A stretch of 51,144 nt of DNA from Deltaproteobacteria bacterium (GCA_020850995.1 JADZDP010000124.1:1-51144), one strand, 5' to 3'. Numbered from the stretch's first letter, positions 26,553 to 36,138 are shown. Notes: generated by a model from the sequence alone, not told the origin. Numbers and translations are program-made.

Positions 26553-28175
26553 CTACAGCGCGCCGATGGCGGCGCGCAGCGCGTGGGGCGCGAAGGGCTT
26601 CGCCAACACCGCGTCGCCGTGACGCACGGCGTGGTCACGGTCGGGCATGGCCGAGACGTAGAGCACCCGGATCTGTGGCGCCAAGGCGCGCGCGTTCTGA
26701 ACGAGCTGCGGGCCCGACATGCCTGGCATGGAGACGTCGGTCACGAGCACCGTCGTGTCGCGGTGCGCCTCCAGCGCCTGCAGCGCGTCGGTGCCGCTGC
26801 TGGCGACCCGCACGATGTGCCCGTCGGCCTCGAGCACGCGCTGGATGAGCCGCCGCACCAGCTCGTCGTCGTCGACCACCAGCACGCTGCGCGCGGCGAC
26901 GGACCCGGTGGGTGCGTGCGCGGCGGCCTGGTGGGGTGGCGTCGGGAAGGTCACGGTGACCACGGTGCCGGCGCCCGGCGCCGACTGAACGTCGATGGTG
27001 GCGCCGAGCTGGGTGACGAGGCTGTGCACGGTGGCGAGCCCGAGGCCGGTGCCGGTGGCCTTGGTGGTGAAGAAGGGCTCGAACATGCGGCGCGCGGTCT
27101 CGGGCGTCATGCCCACGCCGGTGTCGCTGACCGTGAGGCGCGCGCCCCCGTCGACAACGTCGGTGGCCACCGTGATGGTGCCCTTCTGCTCCAGGGCGTC
27201 GCGCGCGTTGAGCACCAGGTTCATCACGATCTGCTCGACCTGCGAAGGCGCCGCGCGCACGAGCGGCGCCGTGGCGGTGTGCTGCACGCGCAGCGTGATG
27301 TGCTCGCCGAGCAGGCGGCTCACCAGCACGCTGACGTGCCCGACCGCTTCGTGGAGGTCGAGCCATTGCGGCTCTACCGGCGCCTTGCGCGCGAACGCTA
27401 GGAGCGTCTGGATGAGCGCGGCGCCGCGATCGCACACCTGGCGCATCTCGTCGAGGAGCGGGCGGTCGCTCGCCGCCGCCGACTCCACGAGCACGTCGAT
27501 GTCCACGCGGATGACCGACAGCATGTTGTTGAAGTCGTGCGCGACGCCGCTGGCGAGGCGGCCGACCACCTCGAGCCGCTCGTGCTCGGCGCGGGCGCGC
27601 TCCTCGTCGACGAGGGCCTCACGCCGGAGGCGCTCCACGCGCTCGCGGTGCGCGGCGGCCCAGAGCAGGCAGGGCGAGGCGATCAGGTGCAGCACCACCA
27701 AGGGCACGCAGCGCGCAGGCTCTTGCAGCTCGGGGTGCAGCGCGATGAGCACCAGCAGCAGCGCGAAGGTCGCGGCCGCCATGGCCGCCGCGTGCGCGAG
27801 GCGCAGGAAGAACGCCGCGAACACGACGCCGAGGATCATGAAGGCCGGCGCCACCAGATCGCCGGGGTCGGCCCACAGCGCCGCCGAGGCCGCGAGTATG
27901 GGGACCGCGGCGAGCAGCGCCGCGCCCACCCGCCAGCGCGGGCCGCGCGCGAAGGTGTAGGCCAACGCGAGCCCACCGATGCCGATGCCCTGCGCGCTCG
28001 CCTGCCAACGAAAGACCGGGATGAGCGCAAGCTCGGCGACGACGGCGCACGCCCCGAGCACCACGAAGCAAAGCGACAGGCCTGCCAGCAGGCGCGCCGT
28101 GTGACGGTCGCCCGCGTCGACGATGCCGCGGGGCTCGAAGAGCCGCGCGTCGAGCTTCCACCCAGATCCGGCCAC
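26553..28175 (-). CDS. Hybrid sensor histidine kinase with C-terminal receiver
   Basis: About 540 aa from GTG 28175. Residues about 28-175 contain five or six transmembrane helices with little periplasmic sequence. A short coiled coil (RVERLRREALVDEERARAEH) leads to the dimerisation domain with phospho-acceptor H213 (ASGVAHDFNNMLS, the HDFNN type). The HATPase domain follows (N-box QIVMNLVLNARDAL, G1 VSDTGVGM, F-box FEPFFTTK, G2 TGLGLA). The C-terminal 110 residues form a receiver domain with DDDE (435-438), D480 in VLVTDVSMPG and a Lys in LAKPF. No DNA-binding output, so phosphotransfer to another protein is likely. The start is uncertain: no ribosome binding site is visible, and TTG 28181 is another option. 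Divergent from the saccharopine-dehydrogenase-like gene. Confidence 0.88.
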   Translation of the reverse strand: MAGSGWKLDARLFEPRGIVDAGDRHTARLLAGLSLCFVVLGACAVVAELALIPVFRWQASAQGIGIGGLALAYTFARGPRWRVGAALLAAVPILAASAALWADPGDLVAPAFMILGVVFAAFFLRLAHAAAMAAATFALLLVLIALHPELQEPARCVPLVVLHLIASPCLLWAAAHRERVERLRREALVDEERARAEHERLEVVGRLASGVAHDFNNMLSVIRVDIDVLVESAAASDRPLLDEMRQVCDRGAALIQTLLAFARKAPVEPQWLDLHEAVGHVSVLVSRLLGEHITLRVQHTATAPLVRAAPSQVEQIVMNLVLNARDALEQKGTITVATDVVDGGARLTVSDTGVGMTPETARRMFEPFFTTKATGTGLGLATVHSLVTQLGATIDVQSAPGAGTVVTVTFPTPPHQAAAHAPTGSVAARSVLVVDDDELVRRLIQRVLEADGHIVRVASSGTDALQALEAHRDTTVLVTDVSMPGMSGPQLVQNARALAPQIRVLYVSAMPDRDHAVRHGDAVLAKPFAPHALRAAIGAL

Positions 28176-28254
28176 AGCCAATGGTGAGGGAAAAGGTGCG
28201 CGCGAGGCAAGGCCGGGCCTTCCCTTCCAGGCGCGGTGGACTACCGTCCGCCGC

Positions 28255-29415
28255 ATGACGAAGCACGCGGTGATCTTGGGCGGCGGCATGGTCGGCTCCG
28301 CCATGGCCATGGACCTGGCGCGCGACCCCGGCATCCGCGTCACCGTCGTCGACGCGCGCGAACAGGCGCTGGCGCGCGTGCGCGAGAAGCACGGGGTGGC
28401 GGTGCGGCGCTCCGACCTCGGCGACCCGAGCGCGGTCAGCGCCGCCGTCGCCGACGCCGACATCGTGCTCGGCGCCTTGTCGTCGGTCATCGGCCTGCAG
28501 ACCCTGCGCGCCGTCATCGAAGCAAAGAAGCCCTACGTCGACATCTCCTTCATGGCCGACGACGCTCTGCAGTACGACGCGCTGGCGCGCGAGCGCGGCG
28601 TCACCGCCGTGGTCGACTGCGGGGTGGCGCCCGGCATGTCGAACCTGTTGGCCGGCTACGCGGCACACGTGCTCGCGCCCTGCGAGCACATCGACATCAT
28701 GGTGGGCGGCCTGCCCGCCGAGCGGCGCTGGCCCTACGAGTACAAGGCGGGCTTCGCCCCCCACGACGTCATCGAGGAGTACGTGCGCCCCTCCCGCGTC
28801 ATCGAGGGCGGCCAGCTGGTGGTGAAGGAGGCGCTCTCCGAGCCCGAGCTGGTGGACTTCCAAGGCTTGGGCACCCTCGAGGCCTTCAACACCGACGGCC
28901 TGCGCAGCCTGGCGTTCACGCTCAAGGTGCCGCACATGCGCGAGCGCACGCTGCGCTACCCGGGCCACATCGAGCTCATGCGCGTGCTGCGCGAGACCGG
29001 CTTCTTCAACAAGGAGCCCATCACCGTGCAGGGCGCGAAGGTGCGGCCGCTCGACGTCACCGCCGCGTTGCTCTTCCCCAAGTGGACCTTCGACGAGGGC
29101 GAGGCCGACCTCACCGTCATGCGCGTGGAGGCCGTGGGCAGCAAGGGCGGCGAGCGCGTGCTGCTGCGCTGGGATCTCTTCGATCGCTACGACCCCGCCA
29201 CCGGCTACCGCTCGATGTCGCGCACCACGGCCTTCCCGGCCACCATCATGGCGCGGCGCATCCTCAACGGTCGCATCAGCACGCACGGGGTACTGCCCCC
29301 CGAGAAGCTCGCCAGCGTGCCCGGTCTGGTCGACGAGGTGCTGGCCGAGCTCGGCGAGCGCGGCGTGCGCTACCAGGCCTCCTCGCGCGTGCTCGCGCCC
29401 GGTGCGCGCGCATGA
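28255..29415 (+). CDS. Saccharopine dehydrogenase family oxidoreductase (lysine 6-dehydrogenase-like)
   Basis: 386 aa NAD(P)-dependent oxidoreductase. Rossmann fold with HAVILGGGMVGSAMAMDLA at the N-terminus and an acidic residue after the second strand (VTVVDAR), pointing to NAD binding. DIVLGALSSVIGLQTLRAVI and DCGVAPGMSNLLAGY are typical of the saccharopine dehydrogenase/lysine 6-dehydrogenase/carboxynorspermidine synthase superfamily. The second half is the alpha/beta C-terminal domain with EAFNTDGLRSLAFTLKVP and MRERTLRYPGH. The next gene overlaps by ATGA, and a third family member follows, so lysine or alpha-aminoadipate metabolism is the best guess. Exact substrate is not decided by sequence. 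Confidence 0.85.
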   Translation: MTKHAVILGGGMVGSAMAMDLARDPGIRVTVVDAREQALARVREKHGVAVRRSDLGDPSAVSAAVADADIVLGALSSVIGLQTLRAVIEAKKPYVDISFMADDALQYDALARERGVTAVVDCGVAPGMSNLLAGYAAHVLAPCEHIDIMVGGLPAERRWPYEYKAGFAPHDVIEEYVRPSRVIEGGQLVVKEALSEPELVDFQGLGTLEAFNTDGLRSLAFTLKVPHMRERTLRYPGHIELMRVLRETGFFNKEPITVQGAKVRPLDVTAALLFPKWTFDEGEADLTVMRVEAVGSKGGERVLLRWDLFDRYDPATGYRSMSRTTAFPATIMARRILNGRISTHGVLPPEKLASVPGLVDEVLAELGERGVRYQASSRVLAPGARA

Positions 29416-30488
29416 GCGTGCACCTGTGGCTGCGCGCCGAGAGCAAGCCCGGGGAAGAGCGCGCGCCGGTCACGCCCGCCGGCGTGCGGCGCCTCCTCGA
29501 CGCCGGCGTTCGCATCACCGTGGAGCAGAGCAGCACGCGCGTGTTCAAAGACGACGAGTACGCATCGGCTGGCGCCACCATGGTCCCCAATGGCGCCTGG
29601 CCGAGCGCGCCCAACGACGCCGTCATCCTCGGCATCAAAGAGCTGCCCACGTCGGACACGCCGCTGGCGCATCGGCACGTGTACTTCGCCCATGCGTTCA
29701 AAGAGCAAAAAGGCTGGCGCGACCTCCTGCGACGCTTCAAGGACGGCGGCGGCACGCTGCTCGACCTCGAGTACCTCAAGCGTGACGACGGCCGACGCGT
29801 GGCGGCCTTCGGCTACTGGGCCGGCTACGTGGGCGCCGCTGCGGGTGTGCTGGCGGTCGCGCACCTGCGCACCGGCAGCGCCGAGCCCATGGCCGGGCTG
29901 CGCCCGTGGCCGGGGCGCGCGCAGCTCATCGCCGTATGCCAGGCCGCGCTCGGCGCCGGTCGCGCGCCCTCGACCATCGTGCTCGGCGCCAAGGGCCGCT
30001 CGGGCAGCGGCGCCGTGGCGCTCTTGCAGGCCGTGGGCGCGCCCGTGACCTCGTGGGACTTGGAAGAGACGCGCGCCGGCGGGCCCTTCGACGCCATCTT
30101 GGCGCACGAGCTCTTCGTCAACGCGGTGTTGGTGCAGGGCCCGCTGCAGCCCTTCGTCACGCGCGCGCAGATCGTGAACGCGGGGCTCGCGCGCCGCTTG
30201 GCGGTCATCGCCGACGTGAGCTGCGATCCGCACTCGCCCCACAACCCCGTGCCCCTCTACGACGACACCACCACCATGGAGCACCCTACGGTGCGCGCCA
30301 TCGGCGGCCGCGGCGACGTGGCCTCGCTCGACGTCGTCGCCATCGACCACCTGCCGAGCCTGTTGCCGCGCGAGTCGAGCGAGGACTTCGCCGAGCAGCT
30401 CTTGCCCCACCTGCTCGAGCTGGCGCAGGGCTCGCCCGTGTGGCGCGGCGCCGAGCAGGTGTACCGCGACGCGCTCGCGCGCCTTTGA
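29412..30488 (+). CDS. Saccharopine dehydrogenase, L-lysine-forming (Lys1-like)
   Basis: 358 aa. Sequence runs closely parallel to fungal Lys1: LWLRAESKPGEERAPVTPAG, a DDEYASAGATMVPNGAW segment, ILGIKELP, YFAHAFKEQKGW, GTLLDLEYLKRDDGRRVAAF and GYWAGYVGAAAG. Near the C-terminus come IADVSCDPHSPHNPVP and SLDVVAIDHLPSLLPRESS, with the conserved ADVSCD and DHLPSLLP blocks. The fold is the AlaDH/PNT type, and the reaction is the NAD-dependent interconversion of saccharopine with lysine and 2-oxoglutarate. The ATG overlaps the previous stop (ATGA). With the Lys9-like gene downstream this supplies both saccharopine steps. Direction in vivo (synthesis or breakdown of lysine) cannot be told from sequence. 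Confidence 0.92.
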   Translation: MSVHLWLRAESKPGEERAPVTPAGVRRLLDAGVRITVEQSSTRVFKDDEYASAGATMVPNGAWPSAPNDAVILGIKELPTSDTPLAHRHVYFAHAFKEQKGWRDLLRRFKDGGGTLLDLEYLKRDDGRRVAAFGYWAGYVGAAAGVLAVAHLRTGSAEPMAGLRPWPGRAQLIAVCQAALGAGRAPSTIVLGAKGRSGSGAVALLQAVGAPVTSWDLEETRAGGPFDAILAHELFVNAVLVQGPLQPFVTRAQIVNAGLARRLAVIADVSCDPHSPHNPVPLYDDTTTMEHPTVRAIGGRGDVASLDVVAIDHLPSLLPRESSEDFAEQLLPHLLELAQGSPVWRGAEQVYRDALARL

Positions 30489-30532
30489 TCGCAGCACGAT
30501 CTCACCACCTCGACCTCAGGGTCGCAGCACGA
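30489..30532. repeat. 11-bp direct repeat in intergenic leader
   Basis: TCGCAGCACGA occurs at 30489-30499 and again at 30522-30532, filling most of the 51-bp gap between the Lys1-like and Lys9-like genes. The second copy runs into the ribosome binding site (GAGGGAAGC) of the Lys9-like gene. It may be a small duplication or a binding site. Confidence 0.5.
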
Positions 30533-30539
30533 GGGAAGC

Positions 30540-31703
30540 ATGAGCAGCACCGCACGCGTCCACTGGCTCGGCGCCGGCCTCTCCTCTGGCCCGGGCATTC
30601 GCCGCCTGGCCGCCCAAGGGCAACCGCTCACCTTGTGGAACCGCACCGTCGACAAGGCGCGCCAGGCGATCGCCGGCATGCAGACGAGCGCCCAGGTGCG
30701 CGCCTACGAGCTGCCCGCGCTCAAGGCCGCGCTCGCCAAGGGCGACATCGTGGTGTCGATGCTGCCCGCGCCCATGCACCCCGAGATCGCGCGCGTGTGC
30801 CTCGATGCGGGCGCGCACCTCGTCACCACCAGCTACATCTCGGATGCCATGCGCGCTCTCGACGGCGAGGCCAGGGCGAAGGGCCTGTGCTTGATCAACG
30901 AGTGCGGCCTCGACCCCGGCCTCGATCACATGCTCGCGCACAAGCTGGTGGCCGAGTACCGCGCGTGCAAGGGCTACGACCCCGCAAACCGCCTGAGCTT
31001 TCGTTCCTACTGCGGCGGCTTCCCCAAGATCGAGAACGCCTTCCGCTACAAGTTCTCCTGGTCGCCGCTCGGTGTCTTGCGCGCGTTGCGCTCGCCGGCG
31101 CGCGCGCTCAAGGAGGGCCTGGTGCGCGAGGTGCCGCGCGTGTGGGAGGCCATCGAGCGCTTCACCGTCGAGGGGCCTGCCGGCGCCGAGAGCTTCGAGG
31201 CCTACCCGAACCGCGACTCCATGCCCTACGTCGGCGAGTACGGCTTCGATGCGGCGTGGCCGCTTCAGACCTTCGTGCGCGGCACGCTGCGCCTGGGCGG
31301 CTGGTCCTTGGCGTGGCAAGACATCTTCGCCAAGGTGGGCGCGCTCTCCGACGCCGAGCTGGCCACGCTGGCCGACGAGCTGTGGCGCGCGCACCAATAC
31401 GGCGAGGGCGAGCCCGATCGCGTGGTGCTCTACGTGGGCCTCCGGGCCACGCGCCACGACGGCAGCGTGGTCTTCGATCGTGCCAGCGTGATGGACGAGG
31501 CGGGCACAACCGAGCGCAGCGCCATGGGCGCGCTGGTGTCCTTGCCCGCCACCTTCGCGGTCGACGACGTGCGGGCGGGGCGCGTGGGCGCGGGCGTGCA
31601 CGGGGCGCCGAGCGACGCGGCCACCATCGCGCGCTGGTTCGCGGCGTTGGCCGGCAGCTCGGCGGACGGTGGCATGCGGGTGCGCGAGATCGGGCTCGCG
31701 TAG
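30540..31703 (+). CDS. Saccharopine dehydrogenase, L-glutamate-forming (Lys9-like)
   Basis: 387 aa. Rossmann domain opening VHWLGAGLSSGPGIRRLA. The stretch VSMLPAPMHPEIARVCLDAG, HLVTTSYISDAM and CLINECGLDPGLDHMLAHKL corresponds to the highly conserved core of fungal Lys9 (TTSYVSP..., NEIGLDPGIDHL). C-terminal domain with SYCGGFPKIE and NAFRYKFSWSP, which matches the family block CGG.P.PE..NNPL.YKFSWSP in form. It splits saccharopine into glutamate and 2-aminoadipate 6-semialdehyde (or the reverse) with NADP(H). A ribosome binding site (GAGGG) sits 6 bases before ATG 30540. Downstream lies the structured inverted-repeat region. Confidence 0.92.
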   Translation: MSSTARVHWLGAGLSSGPGIRRLAAQGQPLTLWNRTVDKARQAIAGMQTSAQVRAYELPALKAALAKGDIVVSMLPAPMHPEIARVCLDAGAHLVTTSYISDAMRALDGEARAKGLCLINECGLDPGLDHMLAHKLVAEYRACKGYDPANRLSFRSYCGGFPKIENAFRYKFSWSPLGVLRALRSPARALKEGLVREVPRVWEAIERFTVEGPAGAESFEAYPNRDSMPYVGEYGFDAAWPLQTFVRGTLRLGGWSLAWQDIFAKVGALSDAELATLADELWRAHQYGEGEPDRVVLYVGLRATRHDGSVVFDRASVMDEAGTTERSAMGALVSLPATFAVDDVRAGRVGAGVHGAPSDAATIARWFAALAGSSADGGMRVREIGLA

Positions 31704-31806
31704 GCGCCTTGCGCGCGCGTTCGTCAGGTCACCGCCGCGGGACGTTCGAGGGCGTTCGCTTGCTCATCTCCTGAGCGCAGGTGAGCAAGCAGCCGCGGCG
31801 GTGGAA

Positions 31807-32220
31807 GAAGAAGAAGGAGAAGAAGCTGGGGCTTGTTGTCCTGCCTTCGTCGACCATTGCTGCTCTCGCGAGAGCATACGGCGGTGCCTCCTGCAGCATC
31901 GGCGTGCCGGGTCGGCCGAGCATCCGGAAGAACACGACGGACCCCTCCCTACCTCCCTCCCCAGAGGACTGGAGAGGGCCGTGCCACCTTCGCCACTGCG
32001 CAGCAGCGAGCCCGGCACGGCTTCCCCCATTCCTATGGGGGAAGATCTAGAAGGGGGGCCGTTCGATCCCGCAGTGACGTCGTCACCGGGCACGCCAGCG
32101 TCGCACGAAGGCACCGCCGCATGCTCTCGCGAGAGCAGCGATCCCACCATGACGGCGAGACAACAAGCCCCATCTTCTTCTTGTCTTTGTGTTCTTCTTC
32201 TTCTTCTTCTTCTTCTCTCG
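31807..32220. repeat. Large imperfect inverted repeat with embedded palindromes
   Basis: This fills the 537-bp gap between convergent genes (31704-32240), where I see no credible gene. A left arm (about 31807-31920) starts with a GAA-rich tract. It is mirrored by a right arm (about 32090-32220) ending in a TTC-rich tract. The arms share TGGGGCTTGTTGTC, a perfect 16-bp palindrome TGCTCTCGCGAGAGCA (31861-31876 and 32122-32137), CGGCGGTGCC and GGCGTGCC, and look roughly 70-80% alike by eye. The centre holds further inverted repeats (GCCGTGCC 31978-31985 with GGCACGGC 32014-32021) and a strong hairpin. A transcript in either direction could fold into one long branched stem. Base usage differs from the flanking genes. 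Confidence 0.75.
32021..32044. terminator. Strong 10-bp hairpin at centre of inverted repeat
   Basis: CTTCCCCCAT, loop TCCT, ATGGGGGAAG: a perfect 10-bp stem with a 4-base loop midway between two convergent genes. It could terminate transcription from both sides, although no long T-run follows. It might equally be the core of a structured element. Confidence 0.5.
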
Positions 32221-32240
32221 CGCCGCGCGCTCGGAGCGCG

Positions 32241-33173
32241 CTACCCCGATCCCCCACCCGCACGTCGCCGCCGCCACACGCCCGCCGCCGCGCCGAGCGC
32301 CAGCACCGGCACCAGGTTCAGCGTGAACACCAGGAGCGCCAACAGCACGGCGCGCTCCGAGTCGACCCCGTCTGCCGCCAACACCGCGGCGAAGATGGGC
32401 TCGCGCGTGCCCACGCCCTGATAGGTGATGGGCAGGAGCGTCGACAGGCTGGCGATGAAGGCCGCCGCGAGCAAGCGCACCGCGCCTGCCTCGGGGCTCA
32501 GGTCGGCGCCGAGCACCAGCACGATACAGAAGCTGGCCGCCCACGAGGCCACGGTCCACAGCCCCGACTCGAGCAGGGCGCTCGGGTAGAAGAACGCGCG
32601 CGTCTCCTCGAGCGCCAAGCGCACCCGGCCCGGCGGCGGCGCGTCGTCGATGCGCTGCTGGCGCCCGAGCGCGCCCATGAACACGAGGAGCGCCAGCGTG
32701 GCGCCGCCCACCGCCCAGGCGAGCGCCGCGTGATCGGTGGCGGCCAGGAGCGCGGCCGCGCCCACCACCACGAGGAAGCCCAGGTCGAGGGCGCGATCGA
32801 GCAGCACGCTCGCCAGCGCCACGCGCAGCGGCACGCCACGATCCACCAGCGGGGTTACGCGAAAGAGCTCGCCGGCGCGCCCGATGGTGAGCGAGCCCCA
32901 CAGCATGGCCTCGAAGAACACCGGCGCCGTGAGCGAGGCGGGCACATCGGCGCCGCGGTGGCGCAACATGCGCTGCCAGCGCACGGCCTTGAGCGCCATG
33001 TTGAGCCACATGGCAGCGGTGGCGGCAACGATCGAGGTCAGCGACACGCGCGCGAGCGCATCCATCATGGCGGCGAGGTCGAGGCGCGTGAGCACCCAGG
33101 CGGCGCTGGCGAAGCCCACGAGCAAGAGCGCACGTCGCCACCACGGCGCGCGCGGCGATTCAGGCCTGCTCAT
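32241..33173 (-). CDS. Lysylphosphatidylglycerol synthase TM-region/UPF0104-type flippase-like protein
   Basis: 310 aa integral membrane protein with about seven or eight helices. The first lies near ALLLVGFASAAWVLTRLD, followed by LNMALKAVRWQRMLRHRG, WGSLTIGRAGELFRVTPLV and LASVLLDRALDLGFLVVVGA. The GRAGELFR and LLDRxLDL motifs are typical of the lysylphosphatidylglycerol synthase TM-region/UPF0104 family, whose members are linked to lipid or glycolipid transport across the membrane. ATG 33173 overlaps the end of the glycosyltransferase gene by 14 bp, so the two are probably co-translated. The pair may build and flip a lipid-linked sugar. Confidence 0.87.
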   Translation of the reverse strand: MSRPESPRAPWWRRALLLVGFASAAWVLTRLDLAAMMDALARVSLTSIVAATAAMWLNMALKAVRWQRMLRHRGADVPASLTAPVFFEAMLWGSLTIGRAGELFRVTPLVDRGVPLRVALASVLLDRALDLGFLVVVGAAALLAATDHAALAWAVGGATLALLVFMGALGRQQRIDDAPPPGRVRLALEETRAFFYPSALLESGLWTVASWAASFCIVLVLGADLSPEAGAVRLLAAAFIASLSTLLPITYQGVGTREPIFAAVLAADGVDSERAVLLALLVFTLNLVPVLALGAAAGVWRRRRAGGGSG

Positions 33174-34140
33174 GCTGGTCGCGCGGCGAGCGGCGCTTGA
33201 GCTCGTACAAGATGCGCTCTTGGTTAACGCGCACGCGGTCGAGCATGTCGGCCACGATCCCGAGGATGCCGAACATCAGCCCCACGAACGAGAGCGCGCC
33301 GCCGACGAAGCCGGCCCAGATCTGGCCGGTGAACAAGCCCGTGCTCACATAGTGCCAGCCGAGGAAGGCGATGAAGGCGAGGCCAGCCAGCAAGAAGCCG
33401 GCGGCCAGGGCGAAGAAGAACTTGAGCGGGTTGTAGTCGCGATACAGGCGCAAGATGATCGACGCCGTGCGCATGGCGTACTTGGGGATGCTCGAGGCCA
33501 CGCGCGACTTGCGGCCCTCGTGATAGCTCACGTGGACGGGCACCTCTTTGACGCGCAGGCCCTTCGACGTGAGGTCGAGGAAGGTCTCTTGCGTATAGGT
33601 GAAGCGCCCGTGCAGGTTGAGCTGCAAGAGCGCCTCGCGGCTGTAGGCGCGAAAGCCGCAGCTGACGTCGTGGAACTTCTTCTGCGTCAAGGTGGAGATG
33701 AGCGTCGACATGCGCTCATTGCCCCAGCGCTTCACGCCCGGCATGTTGTGCGGGATGAGCGCGCGGTCGACGAAGCGCGAGCCGGTGACGAAGTCGGCCT
33801 CGCCGGCCACGATGGGCGCCACCAAGAGCGCGATCTCGGCAGCGTCGAACTGCCCGTCGGCGTCGATGTTGGCCATGAGGTCGACGCCTTGCTCCACCGC
33901 GTAGCGCAGCATGGTCTGGAAGGCCGCGCCCACGCCGCGGTTGTAGCCGTGCGAGATCACCTGCGCGCCCGCGGCCAGCGCGCGCGCGCGTGTGTCGTCG
34001 GTGGAGCCGTCGTCGACCACCAGCACCGACACGCTGCCCACACCGGGCAAGCTCTTGGGCAGGCTGGCGATGACGGTGGCCACCGTCTCGGCCTCGTTCA
34101 AGCAAGGCAGCGCGATGAGCAGGCGCAAGGGGCGCGTCAC
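33160..34140 (-). CDS. Glycosyltransferase family 2 with C-terminal membrane helices
   Basis: About 326 aa. GT-A catalytic domain of the dolichyl-phosphate-mannose-synthase-like group: LIALPCLNEAETVATVI, VVDDGSTDDTRARA, ANIDADGQFDAAEI (metal-binding DAD) and DVSCGFRAYSREAL. Two transmembrane helices follow (LKFFFALAAGFLLAGLAFIA and GFVGGALSFVGLMFGILG). It should transfer a sugar from a nucleotide or lipid-linked donor to a polyprenyl-phosphate or glycolipid at the cytoplasmic membrane. GTG 34140 puts the first strand at the usual position; no clear ribosome binding site is seen. Overlaps the flippase-like gene. Divergent from argC. Confidence 0.9.
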   Translation of the reverse strand: MTRPLRLLIALPCLNEAETVATVIASLPKSLPGVGSVSVLVVDDGSTDDTRARALAAGAQVISHGYNRGVGAAFQTMLRYAVEQGVDLMANIDADGQFDAAEIALLVAPIVAGEADFVTGSRFVDRALIPHNMPGVKRWGNERMSTLISTLTQKKFHDVSCGFRAYSREALLQLNLHGRFTYTQETFLDLTSKGLRVKEVPVHVSYHEGRKSRVASSIPKYAMRTASIILRLYRDYNPLKFFFALAAGFLLAGLAFIAFLGWHYVSTGLFTGQIWAGFVGGALSFVGLMFGILGIVADMLDRVRVNQERILYELKRRSPRDQHEQA

Positions 34141-34230
34141 GGGGAGCGACCATAGCGGTCGCCGGGAACAGGTCAACGGCAGCGCGCGCAGGCCCTTGGT
34201 GGCGCCCGGCGAGCTTGCTAGCCAAACGCC

Positions 34231-35288
<1,058 letters not shown>

Positions 35289-35292
<4 letters not shown>

Positions 35293-36122
35293 GCAAGCGC
35301 CGACGCCTCGCGGTGGTCAAGGTGGGCGGCGACGTGGTGCAGAGCGCCGCGCAGCTCTCGGGGCTTGGCCAGAACATCAAGGAGCTGGTCGATGACGACT
35401 GGGATGTGATCGTGCTGCACGGCGGTGGCCCGCAGACCACGGCGCTGCAAGAGCGGCTCGGGCTGAAGGCCACCAAGATCGGCGGCCGGCGCGTGACCTC
35501 CAAGGACGACCTCGTCATCGTCACGCAGGCCGTATGCGGCGAGGTCAACGTGGCGCTCACTTGCGCGCTGCTCGCGGCCGGCGTGCGCGGCTTCGGCTGC
35601 CATGGCGCGTCGGGCGGGCTCATCGAGGCCGACAAGCGCCCGCCCACGGTGGTGCCGAGCCACGGCCCCGAGCCCGTCGACTTCGGCGAGGTGGGCGACG
35701 TCATCGCCGTCGACGAGGTGCTGCTGCGCGGGCTCTTGCACCTCGGCGTGGTGCCCGTGATCGCCACGCTGGGGGTCTCGTCCTTCGAGGGGCGGCCCTT
35801 CAACATCAACGCCGACACCGTGGCGGTGGAGATCGCGCGCACGCTCGAGGCCGAGCTCTTGCTCCTCGTCACCGGCGTGGGTGGCGTCTTCACCACGCTC
35901 GGTGATGCCAAGAGCCGAATCGGCACCCTCACGGCCGCGCGCGCGCGCGCGCTCATCGCCGAGGGTGTCATCGCCGGCGGCATGATCCCCAAGGTGGAAG
36001 AGGCGCTCACCCTGCTCGACGCCGGCGTGGGCGCGGTGGCCATCCTCGACGCCGCCGCTGCCCACGCCTTCGCCTCGGCGGCCAAGGGCGACGGCGCGCT
36101 CGGCACGCGGCTCACGGCGTAG
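35289..36122 (+). CDS. argB: Acetylglutamate kinase
   Basis: 277 aa amino-acid kinase fold: AVVKVGGDVV at the N-terminus, VLHGGGPQTTALQERLGLKA (acyl-substrate binding), INADTVAVEIARTLEAELLL, VTGVGGVF (the LTDVxGV region) and IAGGMIPKVEEAL with the catalytic Lys. It phosphorylates N-acetylglutamate, the step before ArgC. There is no N-terminal extension of the type seen in arginine-inhibited kinases, so feedback control is probably weak or absent. ATG 35289 overlaps the argC stop (ATGA); GTG 35283 is an alternative. The neighbouring saccharopine genes make an amino-acid metabolism block. Confidence 0.94.
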
Positions 36123-36138
36123 GCGCAGGAGGGCAGGC

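Noticed and set aside
31807..32220. Retron-like ncRNA or group II intron
   Set aside because: No reverse transcriptase gene is in the window and the expected conserved retron or intron ends are not visible, so only a structured repeat is claimed.
31729..32263. Several short open frames on both strands within the inverted-repeat region
   Set aside because: All translations are Ser/Arg/Pro/Ala mixtures repeated from the palindromes, with no start signals or domain and in conflicting frames; non-coding structure explains them better.
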